A stretch of DNA of 64,000 nucleotides from Microbacterium croceum (GCF_023091245.1 NZ_JAHWXN010000002.1:62001-126000), one strand, 5' to 3'. Numbered from the stretch's first letter, positions 1-9,096 are shown. Translations and numbers: made by a program. The notes: generated by a model not told the origin, from the sequence alone.

Positions 1-863
1 TGCTCCACATCGAAATGGTCGGCGAGGCACGACTGCAGGTCGGAGAGCAGTCTCGCCGATCGCCCGTCCGCCGGATACGCCGGATCGACGCTGACGTGCG
101 CACTGAAGACGGGGGCTCCACGCGTGAGCTGCCACACGTGCACGTCGTGCACGCCCGTCACGCCCTCGTAGTCCAGCAGGTGCTGTCGGATGTCGCTCAC
201 CGCGGTGCCCTTCGGCGCGGACTCCGAGAGCACCGAGAACACCTCACGGAGCAGCGAGATCGCCCGCGGGATGATCATCACCGCGATGAACATCGAGGCG
301 ATGGCATCCGCCGGCATCCAGCCGGTCGCGACGATCACGATGGCCGCCACGATGACCGCGGCAGAGCCGATGAGGTCGCCCATGACCTCCAGATACGCGC
401 CGCGCACGTTGATGCTGGTGCGCTGTGCGCGGCTCAGCAGCCACATCGAGACACCGTTCGCGAGGAGTCCGATGATCGCGACCACGAGCATCAGCGGACC
501 GGCGACCTCGACATCACTCGGGTTCAGCAGCCGACCGACCGCTTCGATCCCGACCCACCCGGCGAGGAGGATCAGGATCACGGCGTTGATCAGTGCTCCG
601 AACACCTCGGCACGCTGGTATCCGAACGTGCGACGATCGTCGGCCGGACGCGCCGCGACCGCCGCCGCGATGAGCGCGATCACGAGAGCGGACGCGTCGG
701 TGAACATATGCGCGGCATCGGCGAGCAGCGCGAGCGAGCCGGTCAGGATCGCCCCGACGACCTGTACGAGCATGATGCTCGCGGTCAGGCAGAGCGAGAT
801 CGTCAGCAGGCGGCGATGGCCTGCCGAACGGATGCCGCCGGCAGCGGGAGCGTGATCGTGCAT
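1..863 (-). CDS. cation diffusion facilitator transporter (3' end outside window)
   Basis: This is a CzcD-type divalent metal/H+ antiporter of the inner membrane, probably exporting Zn or a similar metal. About 287 residues are visible; the C-terminus runs off the left edge. The N-terminus has a short His-containing stretch (MHDH). Transmembrane helix 2 carries the metal motif HMFTD, and the cytoplasmic end VTGVHDVHVW is typical of the family. In helix 5 the usual HxxxD is replaced by ExxxD (EVMGD), so the central site is not canonical and the substrate is uncertain. The start is ATG at 863; a TAGCCT -10 box lies 6 bases upstream, suggesting a leaderless transcript. Confidence 0.9.
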   Translation of the reverse strand, partial: MHDHAPAAGGIRSAGHRRLLTISLCLTASIMLVQVVGAILTGSLALLADAAHMFTDASALVIALIAAAVAARPADDRRTFGYQRAEVFGALINAVILILLAGWVGIEAVGRLLNPSDVEVAGPLMLVVAIIGLLANGVSMWLLSRAQRTSINVRGAYLEVMGDLIGSAAVIVAAIVIVATGWMPADAIASMFIAVMIIPRAISLLREVFSVLSESAPKGTAVSDIRQHLLDYEGVTGVHDVHVWQLTRGAPVFSAHVSVDPAYPADGRSARLLSDLQSCLADHFDVE

Positions 864-875
864 GTCTTCAGGCTA
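864..875 (-). promoter_or_regulatory. leaderless promoter -10 box of the cation efflux gene
   Basis: On the minus strand TAGCCT (870-875) sits 6 bases before the ATG at 863. No clear -35 is seen. Confidence 0.5.
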
Positions 876-1004
876 GACCGGGAATCCCTGTCGAGAGGCT
901 GATTTCCGCTAGTCGGGAAGGGTAACGAGAACCATGATCAGCCGCGGGGCGAGCGAGCAGACGACGAAGGCTGACGAACCGACGTCAGTTCGACCTGCGT
1001 CCCA

Positions 1005-1577
1005 TCACGGACGCACGTAGCTGAGCACCACGCAGCCGTTGTCGAAGGCGCGCACCTCCTCCAACGCGAACAGCGTCGGCGCGAAGCCGTGGCGGGTCAT
1101 CGGTATGCCGGAGCCGGCGATCACCGGATACTTCTTCACGATCAGACGATCGATCTCATCGAGCAGCTCACCGGCGAGACCCGCGCCTCCGGCGAGATAG
1201 ATCCCAAGACCGTCCTCGGCTTTGAGCTCCTGCACGCGGCGGAGAGGATCGGTGCGGACGATCTCCACGTTCGGCTCGCCCGGGTCGGCCAGCGTCGTGC
1301 TGCACACGAGGGTGCGCAGCTGCGCATACGGATCCGTGATGCCGAACCGGAGCGCCGGCTCGTAGGTGCGGCGCCCCATGACCACGGTGTCGAACCGCGT
1401 CACGGGGGCGTCCGCTTCTCCGCGCCGCGCCCGCACGTGCGCGGGCTGGACGTCGGCGAGCTCGGTGCCGAGCATCTCCTCGAACGCCGGTGTGAGGGGA
1501 TAGAAGTCGACCTCGTCGTCGGGCCCGGCGATGAAGCCGTCGAGAGTGACGCCGATGCAGTACGTGAGTTGTCGCAT
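1005..1577 (-). CDS. dihydrofolate reductase family protein (RibD C-terminal domain)
   Basis: A 190-residue single-domain reductase of the RibD C-terminal/DHFR fold, the NADPH-dependent family that includes YwjB/YyaP-like proteins; its substrate is unknown. Typical features are the N-terminal strand with GVTLDGFIAGPD, the VVMGRRTYEPAL helix (cofactor side) and the glycine-rich YLAGGAGLAGELL. ATG 1577 is chosen because a TATGGT -10 box lies 7 bases upstream; an in-frame extension to 1595 would run into that promoter. The gene follows rdgB on the same strand but has its own promoter inside a large inverted repeat, so separate control is likely. Confidence 0.85.
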   Translation of the reverse strand: MRQLTYCIGVTLDGFIAGPDDEVDFYPLTPAFEEMLGTELADVQPAHVRARRGEADAPVTRFDTVVMGRRTYEPALRFGITDPYAQLRTLVCSTTLADPGEPNVEIVRTDPLRRVQELKAEDGLGIYLAGGAGLAGELLDEIDRLIVKKYPVIAGSGIPMTRHGFAPTLFALEEVRAFDNGCVVLSYVRP

Positions 1578-1633
1578 GCGACACACCATAACCACTACGT
1601 GCGAAGTACGTCAAGCGTAGTGGTTATGGTGTG
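1570..1633 (-). promoter_or_regulatory. promoter enclosed by a perfect 18-bp inverted repeat and a palindromic start site
   Basis: On the minus strand the promoter is TTGACG (1609-1614), 18-base spacer, TATGGT (1585-1590), then 7 bases to the ATG. The -10 lies in one arm of a perfect inverted repeat: CACACCATAACCACTACG at 1582-1599 and its exact complement at 1616-1633, with a 16-base spacer. The other arm is just upstream of the -35. A second perfect palindrome, TGTCGCATGCGACA (1570-1583), covers the start codon. The layout suits a repressor operator; as RNA it would also form a strong hairpin after rdgB, although no T-run follows. Confidence 0.6.
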
Positions 1634-1637
1634 GGTG

Positions 1638-2231
1638 TCAGAGCTTCTCGAGGAGCGGCACGAGCTCGGCGAATGCGCGGGCGCGATGGGACTGCGCTTG
1701 CTTCTCCTCGGCGCTGAAGTCGCCGACCGTGCGCTCGGTTCCCTCCTTCTGCCCGTCCGGGATGAAGATAGGGTCATAACCGAATCCGCCGCCGCCCGAT
1801 GCCCCCTGCGCGAGGCGCCCCGGCCACTCGCCGACGACCACGTACTCCCGCCCCTCCGGCGTGACGAGAGCGATCGTCGAGTTGAAGTGCGCCCTGCGAT
1901 GGGGATCGGCGATGTCGCGCAGCTGGTCGAGCAGCAGCTCCAGGTTCGCGGCCGCATCCTTACGCTGTCCCGCCCAGTACGCCGAGAAGACCCCGGGCGA
2001 GCCACCCAGCACGTCGACGCAGATCCCGGAGTCGTCGGCGAGCGCCGCCAATCCCGTGTGCGCTGATGCGGCCCGCGCCTTGAGGAGCGCGTTCTCGGCG
2101 AACGTCACGCCATCTTCGACCGGCTCCGGACCGTCATAGGCGACGACCTCCAGGTCCGGACGGGTCTGCGCGACGATCTGCTGGAACTCCGCGACCTTGT
2201 GCGGATTGTGGGTCGCGAGGACGACCTTCAT
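1638..2231 (-). CDS. rdgB: RdgB/HAM1 family XTP/dITP pyrophosphatase
   Basis: This enzyme cleans the nucleotide pool by hydrolysing non-canonical purine triphosphates (XTP, dITP, ITP) to monophosphates and pyrophosphate. The 197 residues match the family length. The N-terminal substrate loop ATHNPHKVAEF, the acidic metal-site segment ALADDSGICVD and the C-terminal FSAEEKQAQSHRARA are characteristic. The ATG at 2231 overlaps the TGA of rph, so translation is probably coupled; a GTG one codon upstream is an alternative. It is the last gene of a murI-rph-rdgB run, an order also known in mycobacteria. Confidence 0.95.
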   Translation of the reverse strand: MKVVLATHNPHKVAEFQQIVAQTRPDLEVVAYDGPEPVEDGVTFAENALLKARAASAHTGLAALADDSGICVDVLGGSPGVFSAYWAGQRKDAAANLELLLDQLRDIADPHRRAHFNSTIALVTPEGREYVVVGEWPGRLAQGASGGGGFGYDPIFIPDGQKEGTERTVGDFSAEEKQAQSHRARAFAELVPLLEKL

Positions 2232-2968
2232 CACTCGCCCGCCAGGGCCGCCGTCTGCAGGTCCTTCAGCGTCGCGCAGCCGGCGACGCCGAGGTCGAGC
2301 AGGGCATCCAGCTCGCGCTTGTCGAACGGCGCACCCTCCGCCGTCCCCTGTACCTCGACGAACAGGCCGCGGCCCGTCACGACGACGTTCATGTCGGTCT
2401 CCGCGCGCACATCCTCGACGTATGCCAGATCGAGCATGGGCTCACCGTCGATGATGCCGACCGAGACCGCGGCGACCGAGTCGAGCAGCGGAGTGGAGTT
2501 CTTGCCGATGAACTTCTTGGCGCGGCCCCACTCGATGGCGTCGGCCAGCGCGACGTAGGCGCCGGTGATCGCCGCGGTGCGCGTGCCTCCGTCAGCCTGC
2601 AGCACGTCGCAGTCGATGACGATGGTGTTCTCGCCCAGGGCCTTGGTATCGACCACGGCGCGCAGAGCACGACCGATCAGGCGCGAGATCTCGTGCGTGC
2701 GTCCGCCGATGCGCCCCTTCACGCTCTCACGGTCGTTGCGGCTGTTCGTCGCCCGGGGCAGCATCGCATACTCGGCGGTCACCCACCCCTTGCCCTTGCC
2801 CGTCAGCCAGCGCGGAACGCCGTTGGTGAAGGATGCCGTGCACAGCACCTTCGTGCCGCCGAAGCTGATCAGCGCGGATCCCTCAGCTTGTGCGCTCCAT
2901 CCGCGCTCGATGGTGATCTCGCGGAGCTGATCGGTGGAACGGCCGTCGGCGCGGACGATTTCGGTCAT
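2231..2968 (-). CDS. rph: ribonuclease PH
   Basis: A phosphate-dependent 3'-5' exoribonuclease that trims tRNA 3' ends. The 245-residue product is full length, with [13 protein letters not shown] at the start, the RNA-binding loop [25 protein letters not shown], and the phosphate-site region [21 protein letters not shown] 2968 is preceded by the purine-rich sequence AAAGAAGA as ribosome-binding site. It lies about 40 bases after murI and overlaps rdgB at its stop codon, so the three genes probably form one transcript. Confidence 0.96.
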   Translation of the reverse strand: MTEIVRADGRSTDQLREITIERGWSAQAEGSALISFGGTKVLCTASFTNGVPRWLTGKGKGWVTAEYAMLPRATNSRNDRESVKGRIGGRTHEISRLIGRALRAVVDTKALGENTIVIDCDVLQADGGTRTAAITGAYVALADAIEWGRAKKFIGKNSTPLLDSVAAVSVGIIDGEPMLDLAYVEDVRAETDMNVVVTGRGLFVEVQGTAEGAPFDKRELDALLDLGVAGCATLKDLQTAALAGE

Positions 2969-3007
2969 GGTCTTCTTTCGAGTGGGGGGAGGGAGGACCG
3001 CGCCGCG

Positions 3008-3844
3008 TCAGTACGGCTCGGAGAGGGATTCGGGAAGAGTGATGACGCCGGTCTGCACCAGCTGCACGTCACGGACCTCGCGGCCCATGAGACGGTTGGC
3101 GAGGGCGGTGAACTCCGTGGCGGAGTCGCCGGTCGCCTCGTACACGTAGGTCGCGGTCGCATCCGGCGAGGCGAGGAGATCATCGCGGACCAGCTGTCGG
3201 TACACGTCACCCGCGGTCTCGTCATCGCTGGAGACGAGGGTCACACCCTCGCCCATCACGTAGCTGATGGCGCCGCGGAGGAACGGATAATGCGTGCAGC
3301 CCAGCACGAGCGTGTCGACCCCGGCATCGCGCAGCGGGGCCAGGTACTCCTCGGCGACCGCCAGCACTTCGGGTGTGCCGGTGATGCCCGCCTCGACGAA
3401 CTCGACGAAGCGCGGACAGGCGGCGGTGAAGACCTCGAGCCGCTCGTTCACCTCGAGCATGTCCTGGTAGGCGCGCGAGCCGATCGTGCCGATCGTGCCG
3501 ATGACGCCCACCCGCCCGTTGCGGGTCGTGGAGACGGCCCGACGCACTGCCGGGCCGATGACCTCCACCACGGGGATGTCGTAGCGCTCTCTGGCATCGC
3601 GCAGCATCGCCGACGACGCCGTGTTGCACGCGATCACGAGCATCTTGACGCCCTGATCGACCAGGGTGTCGAGCACTTCGAGCGAGTAGCGGCGCACGTC
3701 GGCGATCGGCTTCGGCCCGTATGGCGAGTGCGCTGTGTCGCCGATGTAGACGAACGATTCACGGGGCAGCTGGGCGCGAATGGCCCGTGCCACCGTGAGC
3801 CCGCCGACACCGGAGTCGAAGATCCCGATCGGCGCGTCGTTCAT
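3008..3844 (-). CDS. murI: glutamate racemase
   Basis: Interconverts L- and D-glutamate to supply D-Glu for peptidoglycan. The 278-residue product shows the substrate motif [11 protein letters not shown] near residue 10 and two catalytic cysteines, C73 in ACNTASS and C183 in [11 protein letters not shown] 3844 is preferred because homologues begin with this short leader before FDSG; longer in-frame extensions upstream run antisense to pncB. A GGGGAG sequence and a TAGGCT box 8 bases upstream (3853-3858) both precede the start. First gene of the murI-rph-rdgB unit. Confidence 0.96.
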   Translation of the reverse strand: MNDAPIGIFDSGVGGLTVARAIRAQLPRESFVYIGDTAHSPYGPKPIADVRRYSLEVLDTLVDQGVKMLVIACNTASSAMLRDARERYDIPVVEVIGPAVRRAVSTTRNGRVGVIGTIGTIGSRAYQDMLEVNERLEVFTAACPRFVEFVEAGITGTPEVLAVAEEYLAPLRDAGVDTLVLGCTHYPFLRGAISYVMGEGVTLVSSDDETAGDVYRQLVRDDLLASPDATATYVYEATGDSATEFTALANRLMGREVRDVQLVQTGVITLPESLSEPY

Positions 3845-3895
3845 GACTCCCCAGCCTACCCGCGTCGGAGCCGCCGCGCGCATCACCGCGCTCAC

Positions 3896-3907
3896 TAAGC
3901 TGAGCGC
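3896..3907 (+). promoter_or_regulatory. leaderless promoter -10 box of pncB
   Basis: TAAGCT (3896-3901) lies 6 bases before ATG 3908. Together with the opposing TAGGCT of murI (complement of 3853-3858) it marks this short gap as a divergent promoter region. Confidence 0.5.
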
Positions 3908-5233
3908 ATGACCTCGTCGACGGCGCTGCTCACCGACCGCTATGAGCTGACGATGCTCGCTGCCTCGCTCCGCGACGGGACGGCCTTCCGCCCCAGCGTG
4001 TTCGAGCTGTTCTCCCGGCGCCTCTCGGGCGGGCGCCGGTTCGGGGTGGTCGCCGGGACCGGACGCCTGCTGAGCCTCGTGAGGGACTTCCGTTTCGGCG
4101 ACGACGAGCTGCGCTTCCTCCGCGACAACCGGATCGTGGATGCGCCCGCGGTGAAGTACCTCGAGGAGTACCGGTTCACCGGCTCGATCCGCGGCTACCG
4201 CGAGGGCGAACTGTACTTCCCCGGCTCCCCCATCCTCACGGTCGAGGGGACGTTCGCCGACGCGGTGGTCCTCGAGACGCTGGCCCTGAGCGTGCTCAAT
4301 CACGACTCGGCCGTGGCCACCGCGGCGTCGCGCATGAGCATCGCCGCCGGTGAGCGACCGCTCGCCGAGATGGGCTCGCGTCGCGCGGCCGAGCACTCCG
4401 CCGTCGCCGCCGCCCGTGCCGCCTACATCGCCGGATTCGGTGCAACGAGCAACCTGGAGGCCGGGCGTCGCTGGGACATTCCGACGATGGGCACGGCCGC
4501 ACACTCCTGGACCCTGTTGCACGACACCGAGGAGCAGGCGTTCCGTGCACAGATCGACAGTCTGGGCACCGGAACGACGCTGCTCGTCGACACCTACGAC
4601 ATACGCACCGGAGTCGAGACTGCGATCCGCGTGGCGGGAACCGGGCTCGGCGGCGTGCGCATCGACTCGGGCGACCTGCCGATCGTGGCGGCCGAGGTGC
4701 GCGCCCAGCTCGACGAGCTCGGTGCGACGGAGACGCGCATCACCGTGACCAGCGATCTCGACGAGTACGCCATCGCCGCCCTCGCAGCCTCCCCCGTGGA
4801 CTCCTACGGCGTCGGAACCTCCGTCGTCACCGGTTCCGGCTATCCGACCGCGAGCATGGTCTACAAGCTCGTCGCACGCCAGGACTCAGACGGCTCCTGG
4901 GTCGGCGTGGCGAAGGCATCAGCGGATAAGGCGTCGCACGGCGGGCGCAAGGCAGCCTTCCGCACGATCGAGGACGGTGTGGCGGTGAGCGAGACGGTGG
5001 TGGTCGCCGACGGCTTCGAGAAGCTCGAGTCGCCTTCGGGGCACACAGATGGTCGCGCCCTGCAGGTGACCTTCGCGGAGAGCGGCGACATCGACACCGC
5101 CCACGAAGGCCCAGCGGGAACCTCGGCCGCGCGCGCCCACCACCTGCGAGTGCGCGAAGAGCTGCCGGTGCGGGCCCTCGCGCTCAGCAAGTCGGACCCC
5201 GCGATCCCCACGGTCTACGTCGACGTCGCCTGA
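3908..5233 (+). CDS. pncB: nicotinate phosphoribosyltransferase
   Basis: Makes nicotinate mononucleotide from nicotinate and PRPP, with ATP hydrolysis, in NAD salvage. The 441-residue product carries the substrate segment [21 protein letters not shown], the phosphorylatable histidine H199 in MGTAAHSW, and the PRPP-binding region [10 protein letters not shown] followed by TSDLDEY. It is transcribed divergently from murI, and its end converges on a DUF3039 gene with a hairpin between them. The start is supported by the leaderless arrangement. Confidence 0.95.
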   Translation: MTSSTALLTDRYELTMLAASLRDGTAFRPSVFELFSRRLSGGRRFGVVAGTGRLLSLVRDFRFGDDELRFLRDNRIVDAPAVKYLEEYRFTGSIRGYREGELYFPGSPILTVEGTFADAVVLETLALSVLNHDSAVATAASRMSIAAGERPLAEMGSRRAAEHSAVAAARAAYIAGFGATSNLEAGRRWDIPTMGTAAHSWTLLHDTEEQAFRAQIDSLGTGTTLLVDTYDIRTGVETAIRVAGTGLGGVRIDSGDLPIVAAEVRAQLDELGATETRITVTSDLDEYAIAALAASPVDSYGVGTSVVTGSGYPTASMVYKLVARQDSDGSWVGVAKASADKASHGGRKAAFRTIEDGVAVSETVVVADGFEKLESPSGHTDGRALQVTFAESGDIDTAHEGPAGTSAARAHHLRVREELPVRALALSKSDPAIPTVYVDVA

Positions 5234-5252
5234 CAGGTCGTCGGGGCGCGCC

Positions 5253-5291
5253 GGTCCGCTGGTATTTGACGGGCTATCCCGTCAGCGGACC
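5253..5291. terminator. hairpin between convergent pncB and DUF3039 genes
   Basis: Outer arms GGTCCGCTG (5253-5261) and CAGCGGACC (5283-5291) enclose an inner stem GACGGG/CCCGTC (5268-5273 and 5278-5283; the arms share base 5283). It lies between the converging genes and overlaps the DUF3039 stop codon. The outer arm with its flank, GGTCCGCTGGTA, recurs in the hairpin at 28297-28332. Confidence 0.6.
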
Positions 5292-5548
5292 ATGGACTCG
5301 TAGATCTCTTTGCACGTCGGGCAGATGGGGAACTTCTCGGGGTCGCGCCCCGGAGTCCACTTCTTCCCGCAGAGCGCACGCACCGGCTTGCCGGTGATCG
5401 CAGACTCGAGGATCTTGTCCTTCTTCACGTAATGCGAGAAGCGCTCATGGTCACCCGGTTCGAGGTTCTCCTCACGAAGGAGCTCTTCCAGTTCGCGATC
5501 AAGCGTTGCCACGCCGCCCTGATCGGGGCTGTCCAGCGGAGTACTCAT
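5282..5548 (-). CDS. DUF3039 domain-containing protein
   Basis: A small actinobacterial protein of unknown function, 88 residues. The N-terminal third is acidic and probably flexible. The rest holds a conserved HYVKKDKI segment and spaced cysteines, C60 (ALCGKKW) and C75/C78 (CPTC), which together with nearby histidines could bind a metal. This is the standard DUF3039 layout. The start ATG 5548 has a TAGACT -10 box 6 bases upstream. It lies downstream of the ABC exporter genes on the same strand but appears to have its own promoter. Confidence 0.9.
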   Translation of the reverse strand: MSTPLDSPDQGGVATLDRELEELLREENLEPGDHERFSHYVKKDKILESAITGKPVRALCGKKWTPGRDPEKFPICPTCKEIYESMVR

Positions 5549-5560
5549 CCCGTGAGTCTA
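5549..5560 (-). promoter_or_regulatory. leaderless promoter -10 box of the DUF3039 gene
   Basis: On the minus strand TAGACT (5555-5560) lies 6 bases before ATG 5548. Confidence 0.5.
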
Positions 5561-5588
5561 GCCGCGTCAGGGTCCGCGTGGGCGGTCG

Positions 5589-7154
5589 TCATGCGGTCTC
5601 GACGAACTCCATGAGCCGTTCGCCGCTGCGCTCGAAGATGCGACCGCCGATCGTCGCTCCGACGACGAGCACGACGACGCCGCTCGCGATGCCGACCCAG
5701 AACGTCGCCGGCGCGTAGGTCACATCGTCGGCGATCGTCGCGACGAACAGCCAGATCGTCGGAACGCTGAACAGGATGGCGCCGAGGAACGCCGCCGCCG
5801 GCCCGAAGGCGCCGCGCGACGTCGGTCGTTGCGGCTGCTGGAACGGACTGTCGCCCGGACGCGATACCGCGTAGGGGGCGACGACCGAGACGATGCTGGA
5901 GATACCGAGAGCGGAGAACAGCAGGCTCGCCGCCAGCCCGATCAGGGGCAGGAGTAGTCGCAGGTCGCCGATGAAGACCAGCGACAGCGGGATGGCGACA
6001 GCGAGCACAGGAACCGCGACCAGCACCACCGGCACCAGCCGCCCGAGCCGGTCGGGGACACCCCGCACGCCGCTGGCGACATGCGTCCACAGCGCCGTCG
6101 AGTCGTAGGCGACGTCGTTGTGCGGCAGCCACCCGAAGAACAGCGCCATCACGGGCACAGGGATCAACGCCGCGATCTCGAGCGGAACTCCGGCCACCAG
6201 GAGCGGGAACACCGTCAGCACTCCCGCGACGGGCACGACGATGATGTTCATGATGTAGCGACGGTCGCGCAGCCAGTAGACGAGGCTGCGCGCGGCGATC
6301 GCTCCGAAGGCGTTGGACGGCAACAGACCGAACCATCCGAGACCTGTGCGTTCGCGCGCGGCGGCCGGTCGCTCGGTGGTCGTGAGCAGGCGCCGGACCA
6401 GCCAGGCCCACAGTCCCCACAACCCGCCGGCCGTGACCACAGCGATGACTCCGCTGATCCATGCCACGGCGATGTCGCCGGTCGCGATCGCGAACAGGAA
6501 TCCGGGAGATGCGCCGAACGGCGTGAAGCCGAACACTGTGGTGAGGGTCTCCAGGGACCCCGGCACGCGCCCGTCCCAGCGCATCGACGCGAAGAAGACC
6601 GCGACGGGGAACGCGACGACGATCAGGGCGAGCGCGAACAGCGCCGTGAGCTCACGGGAACGCCGCTCTGGCAGGAAGAGGGCATTGATGGCCATGCCGA
6701 TACGGGCCGTCAGCACCGTGCTGAGCAGGCCGACGACCGTCATGAGCACGGCGAGCGGCCATGGCGCGCCGAGCGCGATGGCCACCGCGCAGACGCTCGC
6801 GTACACGGCCAACAGCGCCAAGCTCGGCACGCTCACGAAGGCGGCGACGGTGAGGACCCAGGGCATCGTGCGCTCGTCGACGCCGAACACCGCGAATCTG
6901 CGCGGGTCGAGCTGATCGACCGCTCCCACCAGGATCGGCCCCACCAGGAATCCGAGAATGATCGCGACGCCGCCGAGCACGGTGACCGTGCGCGCGACAG
7001 GAGCCGGAGCGCCGGACAGGGAATGCACGGCGATGCAGACCGCGATGGTCAGAGCGATGAGGGCGGCCAGAGTGACGAGCGTGCGTCCTCGACGATCCCC
7101 GCGCAGCGATCCGATCAGGAGCGCGAGTCTCAGTCGGAGAACATGTGCAACCAC
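5589..7154 (-). CDS. ABC exporter permease (multi-pass membrane protein)
   Basis: A 521-residue integral membrane protein with roughly a dozen hydrophobic segments, for example LVTLAALIALTIAVCIAVH near the N-terminus, and a cytoplasmic Arg-rich loop after residue 260. No soluble domain is recognised. The GTG start at 7154 overlaps the end of the upstream ATPase gene by 25 bases and is preceded by GGAGGG inside that gene, so the two are translationally coupled and probably form one exporter. The substrate cannot be inferred from sequence; the arrangement fits drug, peptide or lipid efflux systems. Confidence 0.8.
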   Translation of the reverse strand: MVAHVLRLRLALLIGSLRGDRRGRTLVTLAALIALTIAVCIAVHSLSGAPAPVARTVTVLGGVAIILGFLVGPILVGAVDQLDPRRFAVFGVDERTMPWVLTVAAFVSVPSLALLAVYASVCAVAIALGAPWPLAVLMTVVGLLSTVLTARIGMAINALFLPERRSRELTALFALALIVVAFPVAVFFASMRWDGRVPGSLETLTTVFGFTPFGASPGFLFAIATGDIAVAWISGVIAVVTAGGLWGLWAWLVRRLLTTTERPAAARERTGLGWFGLLPSNAFGAIAARSLVYWLRDRRYIMNIIVVPVAGVLTVFPLLVAGVPLEIAALIPVPVMALFFGWLPHNDVAYDSTALWTHVASGVRGVPDRLGRLVPVVLVAVPVLAVAIPLSLVFIGDLRLLLPLIGLAASLLFSALGISSIVSVVAPYAVSRPGDSPFQQPQRPTSRGAFGPAAAFLGAILFSVPTIWLFVATIADDVTYAPATFWVGIASGVVVLVVGATIGGRIFERSGERLMEFVETA

Positions 7155-8920
7155 TCGAGACCCTCCACTTCTCCGATGCCGCCCGAGAGCTCGACGAATC
7201 GAGCCTCGAGAGTCTGTCCGGCGCGGACCTCGTCGATCGTCCCCTCCGCGAGGACCTCACCGCCGACGATGATGGCGACCCGCGAGCACACCCGCTCGAC
7301 CAGATCCATACCGTGGCTGGAAAGGATCACCGTGCCACCGTGTGAGACGTAGGCGCGGAGGATGTCGAGGATGACCGCAGACGACACCGGATCGACGGAC
7401 TCGAAGGGCTCGTCGAGCACGAGCACTCTCGGCGAGTGGATCATCGCTCCCGCGAGCATGAGCTTCTTGGTCATTCCCGCCGAGTAGTCGGAGACGACAC
7501 GGCTGAGCGCCTCCTGCAGGTCGAACGCCCGCGCCAGGTCGGCGGTGCGCTTCTCGATCACGCTCGGGGCGAGTCCGCGCAGCAGACCGTAGTAGTAGAG
7601 GAGCTGACGGCCGGTGAGCCGATCGAAAGTGCGCAGGCGATCAGGTAGCACGCCCATGACACGTTTCGCTGCCAGCGGCTGCGAAGCCTGATCGATGCCG
7701 CAGATCGCCACCGTGCCCTCGTCCGCACGCAGGAGCCCTGCCACGATCGAGAGCGTCGTGGTCTTTCCGGCGCCGTTGGGACCGACGATCCCGTAGAACG
7801 ACCCTGCGGGAACCGTCAGATCGATCCCATCGACCGCGCGGTTGTCGCCGAAGTGCTTCACCAGACCGCGGATGCTGATCGCGGCGGTGCCGGAGACCTC
7901 GTGCACCTCGGCGACGACGCGCGCCGTGGCGTTCGCTCCGGTATCGGTTTTCTCGCGCGGCTCATCGGCGGGAAGATCGACCGCCGTGTCGTCGGCGTCG
8001 TTGTCCTCGCTGGTCGACTCGACGACTGGGGCCTCCGCCGCGGGGGCCGCGTCCTCGGCTGCGGCCGTCGCTTCTCCTGCTACTCCCGTATCGACTGCCG
8101 ATGCCGGTGCCGGTGCCGGTGCGTCGACGATCACCGTCTCGACGGGCGCCTCCACGGGCGCGACCACCGTCTCAGCATCCTCCGCGGCCTTCGCCGCCGC
8201 AGCCTTGGAAGCGGCAGATTTCGCGGCCGCAGACTTCGCCGCCGCGGTCTTCGCAGCCGCCGTGCGTGCAGCCGCGGTCCGAGTCGCCGACTTCGTCTCG
8301 GCAGCCTTCGCAGCCGCCGCCTTCGCCGCCGCGGTCTTCGCCGCCGCGGTCTGGGCACCGGTGGGCTTCGCCGCGGTCGACTTCGCGGCCGTGGTCTTCA
8401 CGGCCGAGCTCTTCGCGGCCGCGGCCTTCGCAGCCGTGGTCTTCACGGCCGAGCTCTTAGCAGCCGTGGTCTTCGCGGCCGTGGACGTGGCGCGCGGAGA
8501 CGCGGACGAGGTCGATCCGGCACGGGCAGCGGTGTTGCGCGCTGCAGCGGCGCGCGCTGCGGTGGTCTTCTTCGCCGGGGTCGCGCTCGACTCGGCTTTC
8601 CCGGCCGTAGCATTCTTCGACGTCGCGGGCTCGATCACCACTTCCGCGTTGGCGGCAGCCTTGTCCGCTGCCGACTTCGCCGCAGCCGTAGCGGCCGGCT
8701 TCTTCGCAGCGGTCTTCTTCGCCGCGGTCGCCTTCGCCGCGGTCGTTTTCGCCGCGGTCGCCTTCGCCGCCGGCTTCCGCGCCGCAGGGGCACGCTTCAC
8801 CGGCGACTTCTTGGCTGCTGCAGCGCTCACTCCCGCGGTCGTCCGCTTCGCAGTCGCCTTCGCGGGAGGGGTCTTGGGGTCGTCCACCTGGTCGGTGCGG
8901 TCGTCAGGGGAGGAAGTCAC
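7130..8920 (-). CDS. ABC transporter ATP-binding protein with a histone H1-like Ala/Lys-rich N-terminal tail
   Basis: The C-terminal 250 of 596 residues are a normal ABC ATPase: Walker A GPNGAGKTT (380-388), signature YSAGMTKKL (479-487), Walker B VLVLDEP (499-505) and the switch histidine H536. Before it lie about 230 residues of Ala/Lys/Thr repeats (units such as TAAK and KTTAAK, residues 20-250), then an acidic Ala/Pro/Glu linker (250-335). The tail resembles bacterial H1-like and HupB C-terminal tails and may bind DNA, RNA or the cell envelope. GTG 8920 has a TACCGT -10 box 6 bases upstream. No internal start with a good ribosome-binding site was noticed before the ABC domain, so the tail seems to be translated. 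Confidence 0.85.
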   Translation of the reverse strand: MTSSPDDRTDQVDDPKTPPAKATAKRTTAGVSAAAAKKSPVKRAPAARKPAAKATAAKTTAAKATAAKKTAAKKPAATAAAKSAADKAAANAEVVIEPATSKNATAGKAESSATPAKKTTAARAAAARNTAARAGSTSSASPRATSTAAKTTAAKSSAVKTTAAKAAAAKSSAVKTTAAKSTAAKPTGAQTAAAKTAAAKAAAAKAAETKSATRTAAARTAAAKTAAAKSAAAKSAASKAAAAKAAEDAETVVAPVEAPVETVIVDAPAPAPASAVDTGVAGEATAAAEDAAPAAEAPVVESTSEDNDADDTAVDLPADEPREKTDTGANATARVVAEVHEVSGTAAISIRGLVKHFGDNRAVDGIDLTVPAGSFYGIVGPNGAGKTTTLSIVAGLLRADEGTVAICGIDQASQPLAAKRVMGVLPDRLRTFDRLTGRQLLYYYGLLRGLAPSVIEKRTADLARAFDLQEALSRVVSDYSAGMTKKLMLAGAMIHSPRVLVLDEPFESVDPVSSAVILDILRAYVSHGGTVILSSHGMDLVERVCSRVAIIVGGEVLAEGTIDEVRAGQTLEARFVELSGGIGEVEGLEWLHMFSD

Positions 8921-8932
8921 TGTTCTACGGTA
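8921..8932 (-). promoter_or_regulatory. leaderless promoter -10 box of the H1-tailed ABC ATPase
   Basis: On the minus strand TACCGT (8927-8932) lies 6 bases before GTG 8920. Confidence 0.45.
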
Positions 8933-9096
8933 TCAACGAGCTGTGGCGAGCCTGTGGTTCCGCGCAACATTTCAGGGAATCAGCAGTGAGTTCTCCCGAG
9001 AACAGGGCGTTCGTGCGATTCTGTGTGTTGCGTGTGCACTCGGTCACGAAATGGCAACAGGGGCCTCCTGCCCCGTGGCTTCCCAGACTGAATCGC

